From Nocardia miyunensis NBRC 108239 (GTDB taxonomy: Bacteria > Actinomycetota > Actinomycetes > Mycobacteriales > Mycobacteriaceae), in NCBI RefSeq assembly GCF_001613065.1, contig NZ_BDBQ01000080.1, positions 1 to 64,000 of the forward strand: DNA of 64,000 nt. The letters are read 5' to 3'. Shown here piece by piece: positions 9,596-17,158 of the stretch (position 1 is the first letter of the stretch; every line of letters begins with the position of its first letter). Under the pieces are notes generated by a model. The model was not told the DNA's origin and did no database searches. It saw only the letters and a program-made list of their open reading frames with translations. Position numbers and translations under genes: made by a program.

Positions 9596-11559
9596 CCTCG
9601 GTGGAAGACTCCGCCGACTTCGGCCCGGATGAATTCGCGGTCGAATCGCCGGTGCAGATCGTCGCGAAATCCTCGCTGTGGCAGGGATTCCTGCGGACCG
9701 CCTCGGTATTGAGCACATCGTTGCTGCTGGAATTGTTCAGCAAACTCTTGGAGAACAGAGTCGGGCAGAGTCCGACGCTGGCGTCGGCGTCGTCCTGGCT
9801 CAGCCGGATCGCCATTCTCGTGGTCCTCATCGCGGCGGCATACCTGATTCTGCGCAGACTGGCCACGATGCGGGACCGGCTGCGCGTGCGGCGGGAGACG
9901 CGCCTCACCGCCGATCTGATCTCGCCGGGCCCGGCGGTGAAATCGTCGGTGCCGCAACCGGACCGAGTGGCGGCGCTGACCACTCGCCGGGAATATCCGA
10001 ATCCGTCGGATTGCCGGCAGTTGTGGACGGGCAAGGTGGTGCGGGTTCTCGACGCGCTGCCCTTCGAACAGTACGAGGCTGCCGCACTGTACGACCTGGT
10101 CTCGGCCGTCCTGACGGCCCGGCGGCGGCTACCGCTGGACGAGGCGCCGCAACCGATCTCCGCGAGAGCGGAGATCGACCGAATGACGCGGGCAGGGGTG
10201 CTGGACAGGGGCGTCGGCGGTCGGATCGTGGTGTGGCGCGGGGTCGTGCCGCGGGCGCTGGTGTTGTGGGTGCTGGTGCAGCGGATGCTGATTCAGCAGA
10301 ACGTCCGGCAACTCGGGCCGGTGCGGTTGGTGGTCATGTGGCGTGTGCTGCCCGACGGAATATGCCGCCCGATCGACGACGAGCCCGAATGGGACGCTGG
10401 GCTGCCCGCACTGGTGCGGCACCACGCGGATCTGGCGACCCGGTGGGCGGCCGCACTGGATACCCGCAGATTGAGCGCGGGTGCGCAACGCTGGTTCGGT
10501 CAGGAGGCCGAACATCTGGTCGGGTTGATCAGGGTATGCGGCGGAATGCGCAAGCAAGCTGTGCGCGATGCGGCCGTCCCGGATCTACTGCGCATCGCGG
10601 ACGGCCTGGATCGCTGGTATGCCCGCAACGGCTGGAGCGCGGCGAAAAATGGCCTGGCCGAGCAGGTTTCGAAATTCCTCACGGCTCAGGAGCAGCCGGT
10701 GGAATACGAATTGACGCGGATCCGGCTGGCCGATGCCGACAGGAGACTCGATGCCGATGGGAGAACCGGGGCGGACAGTGAACCGGATCCGGCGATCGAA
10801 TCGTCGGTGTCGTGGTTGCATCGGTACAAGGCTCCGCTGACGGCCCGGCGCGATGAGCGCGAGGCGTGGAAACTGCTGGCCCGGCAGACGAGCCCGGAGA
10901 AGGTGAAGGAGGCGGGCAAACTGCTCGAGCGGGCGTGGCGGCGACTGCCCGCCCGCGACGCCGCCGGTTCGGTCAGCCTGCTGATCGACCTGGCGATCGT
11001 GCGGTTGCACGAGGGCAGGCTCGAGGCCGCGCGGAACTGCCTCGCGGTGGCGCAGACGCTGGCCGGTGACGATCGCGACCCGGCCGGGCTGGCGCACGTC
11101 TACGAAACCCTGGGCGTGCTGCGGTGGATCCGCGGCGAACCGCGCCGGGCGCTGCACGACTGGCAACGGGCGTTGACCCGTTTCCGGGATCTGAATCACG
11201 ATCTGGGCACGTCCCGGTGTCTGCAGCACCTGGGATCGGCGATCGCGGAGTTCCCCGAGTACGGCGGGTTACTGGTGAGCGGGGAGCCGTGGCGGGGCGA
11301 GGTGCTGCGGCAGGCCGGTGGCTGGCTGGCCCAGGCGGTGAGCATGCGCGAGGCAATCGGCCCCGATGCGGATTCCGGCCGTGGACCTGCGGAATTGCCT
11401 GCGAACAAGGCGCTGGCGCGGGTGCGGGAACAGCTGACGCAGGATCCGGGCTTGTTCGACCCCCGGCTGGGGCCGCCCACCGGCCTGCTGCTCGAATGCG
11501 TCGACAGCTGGCCGCTACCCGCCCCCGAGGACGCCGGATCGCTATCTCGCGAGTCCTGA
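9592..11559 (+). CDS. Membrane-anchored protein with TPR-like C-terminal region, function unknown
   Basis: 655 residues. The ATG at 9592 sits in an ATGA overlap with the permease gene. A polar N-terminus is followed by a weak amphipathic region and a clear transmembrane helix (WLSRIAILVVLIAAAYLIL, about residues 65-85). A cytosolic region with a possible winged-helix segment follows (FEQYEAAALYDLVSAVL ... GVLDRGVGGRIVVWRG). From about residue 410 helical repeats of TPR type appear (EARNCLAVAQTLAGD ... AHVYETLGVLRWIRGEPRRALHDWQRALTRF). I do not recognise the full protein. Coupling suggests it works with the transporter, as a sensor or scaffold. A GC-rich operon with no recognisable ATPase or enzyme makes substrate guesses unsafe. 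Confidence 0.72.
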   Translation: MTSVEDSADFGPDEFAVESPVQIVAKSSLWQGFLRTASVLSTSLLLELFSKLLENRVGQSPTLASASSWLSRIAILVVLIAAAYLILRRLATMRDRLRVRRETRLTADLISPGPAVKSSVPQPDRVAALTTRREYPNPSDCRQLWTGKVVRVLDALPFEQYEAAALYDLVSAVLTARRRLPLDEAPQPISARAEIDRMTRAGVLDRGVGGRIVVWRGVVPRALVLWVLVQRMLIQQNVRQLGPVRLVVMWRVLPDGICRPIDDEPEWDAGLPALVRHHADLATRWAAALDTRRLSAGAQRWFGQEAEHLVGLIRVCGGMRKQAVRDAAVPDLLRIADGLDRWYARNGWSAAKNGLAEQVSKFLTAQEQPVEYELTRIRLADADRRLDADGRTGADSEPDPAIESSVSWLHRYKAPLTARRDEREAWKLLARQTSPEKVKEAGKLLERAWRRLPARDAAGSVSLLIDLAIVRLHEGRLEAARNCLAVAQTLAGDDRDPAGLAHVYETLGVLRWIRGEPRRALHDWQRALTRFRDLNHDLGTSRCLQHLGSAIAEFPEYGGLLVSGEPWRGEVLRQAGGWLAQAVSMREAIGPDADSGRGPAELPANKALARVREQLTQDPGLFDPRLGPPTGLLLECVDSWPLPAPEDAGSLSRES

Positions 11560-11898
11560 GGAAGAAATTTCGGAGACTTGGATCACATTTTTGTTGTGAT
11601 CTCGAACACGTAACGGTCCGTTAACCACATTTGTGTAATCCGTTATCTTTTCGATGTCAGCCGCCGGAAAGTCGTTCTAACCTCATGTATATGTTTACGG
11701 TATCGACTCGTTATCCGAGCGTGATCTGCCGCGAATTCTTCGTTACCGTCGTCGGCGGCTCGGAAATCGAGCTGGAACTCGAATCGTCGAACACCGGAAA
11801 CCTCGTCCCGCGATTCGAGTTCGGACCCGACATTTCCGGGGACGAGGCCTGGCGCTGTACGAGCGCCGTGGCGGCTGGGCGCGGGCAGGGAAAACCAT
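11560..11898 (+). promoter_or_regulatory. Long leader/promoter region of rpf with three dyads
   Basis: This 339-bp gene-free stretch is AT-rich for the window at 11565-11700. It holds GATCACA-N7-TGTGATC (11581-11601), a 13-bp palindrome TAACGGTCCGTTA (11611-11623) that can also be read as GTAAC-N6-TTAAC (11610-11625), and CACATTTGTG (11626-11635). The first and third resemble Crp-type half-sites (TGTGA/TCACA); the GTAAC-N6-TTAAC element resembles direct repeats reported for MtrA. rpf genes are Crp- and MtrA-controlled in relatives, so this is probably the rpf control region. A 5' UTR of roughly 200 nt would follow. I found no c-di-AMP (ydaO) riboswitch core. Confidence 0.55.
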
Positions 11899-12228
11899 AT
11901 GCTTCGCAACCGCAAGATCACCACGCTCGGACTTACCGCCGTCGCAGGCGCTCTCATTGCAGTTCCGTTCGGCATGAGCGCGACCGCTTCCGCGCAGGGC
12001 GCGCACAACTGGGACGCCGTCGCGCAGTGCGAGGCCAGCGGCAACTGGGCCGCCAACACCGGCAACGGCTTCTACGGCGGCCTGCAGTTCACTCAGAGTA
12101 CTTGGAACTCCTATGGCGGCAGTGGCAACCCGGCCAACGCCAGCCGTGCCGAGCAGATCCGCGTCGCGGAGAACGTGCTCGCCGGCCAGGGCCCCGGCGC
12201 CTGGCCGGTGTGCGGCTCGCGCCTGTAA
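11899..12228 (+). CDS. Small secreted resuscitation-promoting factor (Rpf) transglycosylase
   Basis: 109 residues. A Sec signal peptide (about 1-32, ending ATASAQ) leads straight into a single Rpf domain: HNWDAVAQCEASGNWAANTG, FYGGLQFTQSTW, AEQIRVAENVLAGQGPGAWPVC. The catalytic Glu is residue 45, and Cys44/Cys105 are positioned for the conserved disulfide. Rpf enzymes cleave the peptidoglycan glycan backbone and wake dormant cells. It has no LysM, G5 or Pro-rich extension, like the smallest mycobacterial Rpfs (C/D/E type), but I cannot assign a letter. AGGG lies 9 nt before the ATG. It converges on a kinase gene through a strong terminator. Confidence 0.96.
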   Translation: MLRNRKITTLGLTAVAGALIAVPFGMSATASAQGAHNWDAVAQCEASGNWAANTGNGFYGGLQFTQSTWNSYGGSGNPANASRAEQIRVAENVLAGQGPGAWPVCGSRL

Positions 12229-12254
12229 GCCGCGCGCTCGAACGAATTCGCTCC

Positions 12255-12299
12255 ATCACGGCCCCGCCGTCCGGTATCTCCGGGCGACGGGGCCGTGAT
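12255..12299. terminator. Bidirectional hairpin between rpf and kinase gene
   Basis: ATCACGGCCCCG (12255-12266) pairs perfectly with CGGGGCCGTGAT (12288-12299) around a 21-nt loop, between convergent stops at 12228 and 12338. Confidence 0.75.
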
Positions 12300-12337
12300 C
12301 GTCTCGTCCGACGGATGCTGCCGAGCGGCTCGCCCGC

Positions 12338-13255
12338 TCAGCAGTCGGCCGGGTCGATATCGCGCAGCGCGCGGGCGATCATGCGAATCGGCTCGGCGCA
12401 GGTGCCGTACCGGTGAGCCGGATCCTTCGCCAGACATTTGCGCAGAACCGAGCCGACCGCGGTCGGAAGCCACGGGCGGCGGCGGGAGATATCGGGCGGG
12501 TCGGTATGTATCTGCGCGTCGGCCAGCCGGAAAGGGCTCGTCAGCGGGAACGGCGGCTGCCCGGTGAGCAGTTCCGCGGCCGAGCACGCCAGCGCGTACT
12601 GGTCGGTCGCCGGGACCAGGGCTCGGCCGCACAGCAATTCCGGTGCGGCATAGGGGAGTGAGCCGACCACGAATCCTTCGGGCGTCAGCTGCGGACCGGA
12701 TCCGTCGATCCTTCGGGCCGTGCCGAAATCGGATAACTTCACCCGCGCCATCGTGTCCGGATCGGGTGCGAACGCACCGCCCTCCGATAACGCTCTGGAC
12801 TCGGACGCGGTCGCCGGTTCGATCCGGCTCAGCAACATGTTCGCGGGTTTGACGTCCAGGTGCAGCACCCCCTGCACGTGCGCGTAGTCCAGTGCGTGCG
12901 CGATGGCGGTGAGGATCGCCACCACCAGCGCCGGATCCGGGTCGTGGCGCGGCGCGGGTCCGTGCGCGGCGGCGCCATCGATGTATTCGTGTGAGGACCA
13001 CAGGCGTCCGTCGTATTCGCCATGCGCGAACATCTGCACGATATTGGGGTGGTGCAGTTTCACCGCGACCTCGAATTCGTGCACGAATCGCGCTCGCGCC
13101 GGACTCGAACGGCTCGCGGCGGTATTCATGATCTTCAGCGCGACCGGTCCTTGGCCGTCGTCGGCCAGATACACCTCACTGCTGCCGCCGAGGCCCAGCG
13201 GCATTCGAATGACGAACTCCGCGAACCGGTCTCCTGCGCTGAACAACACGGGCAC
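12338..13255 (-). CDS. Soluble Ser/Thr protein kinase
   Basis: 305 residues, a complete Hanks-type kinase domain and little else. Visible are the G-loop GLGGSSEVYLAD (from residue 21), VALK with Lys41, the catalytic loop HLDVKPAN (His132, Asp134, Asn139), DFG (176-178) and APE. The usual HRD arginine is Leu133, a change common in kinases that do not need activation-loop phosphorylation. There is no transmembrane helix and no PASTA domain, unlike PknB-type sensors, so it is cytosolic. Substrates are unknown; its upstream neighbour is a methyltransferase 41 bp away on the same strand. Confidence 0.9.
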   Translation of the reverse strand: MPVLFSAGDRFAEFVIRMPLGLGGSSEVYLADDGQGPVALKIMNTAASRSSPARARFVHEFEVAVKLHHPNIVQMFAHGEYDGRLWSSHEYIDGAAAHGPAPRHDPDPALVVAILTAIAHALDYAHVQGVLHLDVKPANMLLSRIEPATASESRALSEGGAFAPDPDTMARVKLSDFGTARRIDGSGPQLTPEGFVVGSLPYAAPELLCGRALVPATDQYALACSAAELLTGQPPFPLTSPFRLADAQIHTDPPDISRRRPWLPTAVGSVLRKCLAKDPAHRYGTCAEPIRMIARALRDIDPADC

Positions 13256-13296
13256 AGCTTAGAGCCGCCGGTGTCCGATTTCGCGGTGACGATCGC

Positions 13297-14133
13297 TCAG
13301 GGTTTGCGCCCCATTCCGGCCCATGCCCAGGCAGGACCCTCGTGCGGGTCGGTCTCGTCGGGGAGGTCCTCACCGAGCGCGGGCTGCCAGTTCTCCAGTG
13401 TCGTGACCCCCGGCGGCACGAGATCGGTTCCGGCGAAGAGCTTTTCGACCTCCGACCGGTTTCGCGCAACGAGGGTGAGCCCGCCCCGTCCGGCCGCCTG
13501 CACGGCGCGCGCCGCGCCGGTGTCGTTGAAGTCGCCGGTGAAATGACTGATGGCCAGGGAGCTACCCGCCGGGACGCCGTCCAACAGCCGGGCGACGATA
13601 TCGTGCAGGCCGTCCTCGTCGTGGAAGTACATCAGCACCGCGATCAGCATGATCGCGATCGGGCGATCCGGATCCAGCGTGCTGGACAATCCCGGATCGC
13701 GCAGAATCGACTCCGGATCACGAAGATCGGCGTGGATGAACGCGGTCCGGCCCTCGGGCGAGCCCTTCATCAACGCCCGCGCGTGGGCCAGGACCATCGG
13801 ATCCTTGTCCACGTAGACGATTCGCGCGGCGGGGTTCACCTCCTGAGCCACCTGGTGGGTGTTGCGCGCGGTGGGCAGTCCGGTGCCGATGTCGAGGAAT
13901 TGGGTGATGCCCAGTTCGGTGATCGCGTAGCGCACGCTGCGCCCGAGGAACACCCGATTGGCGCGCGCCATACTGCGGACCCCGGGAATGTGCCCGGCGA
14001 TCGCTTCGCCGAGGCTGCGGTCGGCGGGGTAGTTGTCCACGCCGCCGAGCCAGTAGTCGTAGACGCGCGCCTCGTGCGCGACGCTGGTGTCGATCGTGGT
14101 GGGTAGGCGGCCATCGGTCTCGCCGTCCGGCAT
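13297..14133 (-). CDS. SAM-dependent methyltransferase, Methyltransf_19 (PF04672) family
   Basis: 278 residues, close to the family norm. The start region IDTSVAHEARVYDYWLGGVDNYPADR is diagnostic for PF04672. The SAM-binding strand QFLDIGTGLPT (about residue 80) and acidic strand-2 end VYVDKDPMV follow, with ADLRDPESIL further on. Large families of these occur in Nocardia and Streptomyces, and their substrates are unknown. It sits upstream of the kinase on the same strand with a 41-bp gap. Confidence 0.92.
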   Translation of the reverse strand: MPDGETDGRLPTTIDTSVAHEARVYDYWLGGVDNYPADRSLGEAIAGHIPGVRSMARANRVFLGRSVRYAITELGITQFLDIGTGLPTARNTHQVAQEVNPAARIVYVDKDPMVLAHARALMKGSPEGRTAFIHADLRDPESILRDPGLSSTLDPDRPIAIMLIAVLMYFHDEDGLHDIVARLLDGVPAGSSLAISHFTGDFNDTGAARAVQAAGRGGLTLVARNRSEVEKLFAGTDLVPPGVTTLENWQPALGEDLPDETDPHEGPAWAWAGMGRKP

Positions 14134-14364
14134 GCTGTCCCTCTCCGGTGTCCTGTTCGCGACGCACGATTATGCCCGGTCAGCGGCCGGATGGGCCGGG
14201 TTTCGCGAAAGTCGGTTCCGCTGTCGCGCTCATATCGGGCACCTGCGTCCGGGACCGGCTTGCGAGGTTCCGGACGGGGCGAATTCGCGGGACGTCGTCC
14301 CTGGCGCCGAATGTGTCGAGGCCTCCGTTCGGTGTGCACGAGGGCCAGGGCGCGAACGGGCGGT

Positions 14365-15072
14365 TCAGGCGTCGGCAGGCTCGGCGGCCAGTGACTCTCC
14401 GGTGCCGGCGGGCTCGGCCGGATCGGCGAATTGGCTTGCGCCCCAACGGGCGTCGACGACGAGTCCGATGACGCCGATGGTGATGCAGACACCGGACAGC
14501 ACCAGCAGCGCGGGGTCGGTGCGACCGGTCAGCGCGTCGCCCAGGACGACCACGCCCACCGTGCCCGGGAGAATGCCGATCACCGTGGCCAGCAGATAGG
14601 GCAGCATCCGCACCGAGGACAATCCGGCGCAGTAGTTGATCACCGAGAACGGCACCGGTGCGATCAACCGCAGCGAGCCGACGGCCAGCCAGCCGCGCCG
14701 GGCCAACCGGCGATCCACCGCGCGCACCGCGGGATGGTTCAGGCGCGCCGCCACCTGGTCACGATCCAGCGCGCGCACCAGCAGCAGCGCGAGGATGGCG
14801 CTGATGGTCGTCGCCCCGGCAGCGACCCCGACGCCGAGTACCGGCCCGAACAGCAGTCCCGCGCTGAGGGTGAACACGGTGCGGGGGAACGGCGCGACCG
14901 TCACGATCGCGTGCACGAGGAAGAACACGACCGGGAACAGCGGACCGACCGAATGCGCCCAGTCACGGATCTGCTGCGGCGCGGGATGCGGCGTGAGAAA
15001 TGCCACCGCGACCAGTACACCGCAGAGCACCAGCAGCGCGATGACGCGCGGATTGCGGAGTCTGCTCAGCAC
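14365..15072 (-). CDS. TVP38/TMEM64 family membrane protein
   Basis: 235 residues with about six hydrophobic segments. The core of the SNARE-associated (DedA/VTT-like) domain is visible: VAPFPRTVFTLSAGLLFGPVLG and then LRLIAPVPFSVINYCAGLS, each carrying the family's G/P-rich re-entrant motif. Such proteins are integral membrane proteins implicated in lipid scrambling or transport. A C-terminal Ala/Glu-rich tail is probably disordered. It stands alone, 231 bp upstream of the methyltransferase. Confidence 0.88.
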   Translation of the reverse strand: MLSRLRNPRVIALLVLCGVLVAVAFLTPHPAPQQIRDWAHSVGPLFPVVFFLVHAIVTVAPFPRTVFTLSAGLLFGPVLGVGVAAGATTISAILALLLVRALDRDQVAARLNHPAVRAVDRRLARRGWLAVGSLRLIAPVPFSVINYCAGLSSVRMLPYLLATVIGILPGTVGVVVLGDALTGRTDPALLVLSGVCITIGVIGLVVDARWGASQFADPAEPAGTGESLAAEPADA

Positions 15073-15295
15073 CGGGACAGCGTATCGACCGGGCCGACAC
15101 GGTCATCGAAGGGCCGGTCGAACGCCGAGCGAACGTCTCCGCGGCGGCGAGTACGCGAATGCCGCGCGGAACCGGGCGGACGGCTGCGAACGAGGCACAC
15201 AGCGGTGTGCGAAGGTGGTGCGAAGAGTTGGTCGCCGATCCCGGTGTCCGGTAGAGCTAGATGTATCGGACTCGAGTGGAAGAGGTACAGCAGCG

Positions 15296-17155
15296 ATGCC
15301 GATTGGTTCGGATCCCGGCGCGGAACCGGTTCCCGGTTACGCCGCGTGGCGCAAGGGTGTGGCCGGGGTGCTGGCCAAGTCGCGCAAGGTGGAAGCCGCC
15401 GAGCTCGGCGACGAGCCGGAGCGCCTGCTGGACGTGTCCACCTACGACGGACTGACGATCGCCCCGCTCTACACCCGCCGCGACGAACTGCCCGAGCCGC
15501 CGCTGCCCGGTGAATTCCCCTTCCTGCGCGGCAACGACCCGACCCGCGACGTGCATCGCGGCTGGTACGTGACCGCCCGTTTCGACGGTTCGGACGCCGC
15601 TGCGGTCAACGAGGAGATCCTGGCAGCGCTGGAGAACGGCGTCGGCTCGGTGTGGCTGGGTGTCGGTGAACGCGGTGTTCCGGTCGCCGACCTGCCGCGG
15701 GCGCTGCGCGGTCTGCTGTTCGAGCTCGCCCCGCTGGCACTGGACGCGGGGTCCGAGGTGAGCGCCGCGGCCGCGCAGCTGTTCTCGATCCTCGACGGCT
15801 ACGAGGCGGCCGAGCGCGCCGACATCCAGGTCTCGTTGGGTGTGAGCCCGCTGACCAGCCAGTTCAACGGCACCGACCACGCCGATCTGGAGACGGCGGT
15901 CGCGCTGGCCCAGCAGGCCGTCGCGCGGCCGGAGACGATCCGCGCGCTGACCGTGTGCGGTGTGGCCGTGCACAACGCGGGAGCCTCCGACGCGCAGGAA
16001 CTCGGCGCGGCGGTGGCCGCGGGCCTGGAGTACCTGCGGGCGCTGACCGGCGCGGGTGTGCCGGTCGCCGATGCGCTGGGTCAGCTGGTGTTCCGCTTCG
16101 CCGCCACCGACGACCAGTTCGGCACGATCGCGAAGTTCCGTGCCGCGCGCCGGCTGTGGGCGCGCGTGGCCGGGCAACTCGGCGCCCCCGAGGCCGGTAA
16201 CGCCCCGCAGTGGGCGGTCACCTCGGCCCCGATGATGACGCAGCGCGACCCGTGGGTGAACATGCTGCGCACCACCCTGGCGGCCTTCGGCGCCGGCGTC
16301 GGCGGTGCCGATCAGGTGACGGTGCTGCCCTTCGACTCCGCGCTCCCGGCCGGGGAACTCGAAGTGTCCCAGGCGTTCTCGCAGCGCATGGCCCGCAATA
16401 CCCAGCTGCTGCTGCTGGAGGAATCGCATCTGGGACATGTGCAGGATCCCGGCGCGGGGTCGTGGTTCGTGGAGAGCCTGACCGACACGCTGGCCGCCAA
16501 GGGGTGGGAGTTCATGCAGGAGCTCGAGGCCGCGGGCGGATACCGGGCCGCGCTGGCCTCGGGCCTGCTGGCCGAGCGTGTCGCGCAGACGCGCGCGCAG
16601 CGCGATCGCGATGTGGCACACCGCAAGACGTCGGTGACCGGTGTCAACGAATTCCCGAATCTGGCCGAGCCGCCGCTGTCCGAGGCCGCCCGCGAACCCG
16701 CGGCCGTGGCCCGCTACGGCGCGGCGTTCGAGGCGCTGCGCAACCGCTCGGACGCGTACCTCGCCGCGCACGGCGAACGCCCGAAGGCCGTGCTGATTCC
16801 GCTCGGACCGGTGGCCGAACACAATGTCCGGGTCACCTTCACCGCCAACGTGCTCGCCTCGGGCGGTATCGAGACGAACAGTCCGGGCGCGCTGGAACTT
16901 GCCGAAATCGGCGCCACCGCAACCGAATCCGGCGCCAAGGTCGCGGTCCTGTGCGGTTCGGACGCGCGCTACGGCAACGAGGCGGAGGCGGCGGTGAAGC
17001 AGCTGCGCGAGGCCGGGGTGCCCACGGTGCTGCTGGCCGGTCCGGAGAAGGCCGTGGCCGAAGTGCCGCAGGAGCATCGCCCGGACGGATACCTCACCGC
17101 CCGGATGGATGCGGTCGAGGCACTGTCCGGCCTGCTGGAGAAGCTGGGAGCCTAG
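15296..17155 (+). CDS. mutA: Methylmalonyl-CoA mutase small (beta) subunit
   Basis: 619 residues from the ATG at 15296, with AGAGG 13 nt upstream. The TIM-barrel region is preserved (RGWYVTARFDG, GVSPLTSQFNGTDHADLE, VHNAGASDAQELG, MARNTQLLLLEESHLGHV), but the C-terminal cobalamin-like domain (VAVLCGSDARYGNEAE) lacks the DxHxxG motif, as expected for the non-catalytic subunit. With MutB it interconverts succinyl-CoA and (R)-methylmalonyl-CoA, feeding propionyl-CoA into the TCA cycle or supplying methylmalonyl-CoA for lipid and polyketide synthesis. mutB begins 3 nt after its stop codon. Confidence 0.95.
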   Translation: MPIGSDPGAEPVPGYAAWRKGVAGVLAKSRKVEAAELGDEPERLLDVSTYDGLTIAPLYTRRDELPEPPLPGEFPFLRGNDPTRDVHRGWYVTARFDGSDAAAVNEEILAALENGVGSVWLGVGERGVPVADLPRALRGLLFELAPLALDAGSEVSAAAAQLFSILDGYEAAERADIQVSLGVSPLTSQFNGTDHADLETAVALAQQAVARPETIRALTVCGVAVHNAGASDAQELGAAVAAGLEYLRALTGAGVPVADALGQLVFRFAATDDQFGTIAKFRAARRLWARVAGQLGAPEAGNAPQWAVTSAPMMTQRDPWVNMLRTTLAAFGAGVGGADQVTVLPFDSALPAGELEVSQAFSQRMARNTQLLLLEESHLGHVQDPGAGSWFVESLTDTLAAKGWEFMQELEAAGGYRAALASGLLAERVAQTRAQRDRDVAHRKTSVTGVNEFPNLAEPPLSEAAREPAAVARYGAAFEALRNRSDAYLAAHGERPKAVLIPLGPVAEHNVRVTFTANVLASGGIETNSPGALELAEIGATATESGAKVAVLCGSDARYGNEAEAAVKQLREAGVPTVLLAGPEKAVAEVPQEHRPDGYLTARMDAVEALSGLLEKLGA

Positions 17156-17158
17156 AGG

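Noticed and set aside
7145..9718. Minus-strand frame opposite the permease
   Set aside because: Shadow of the fused permease gene, Arg/Pro-rich with no motifs.
11560..11898. c-di-AMP (ydaO) riboswitch upstream of rpf
   Set aside because: Conserved riboswitch core was not seen; dyads look like DNA operators.
11631..12416. Plus-strand frame starting before rpf and running through it
   Set aside because: Overlaps rpf in another frame and turns Arg-rich; only the first part looks protein-like and has no RBS.
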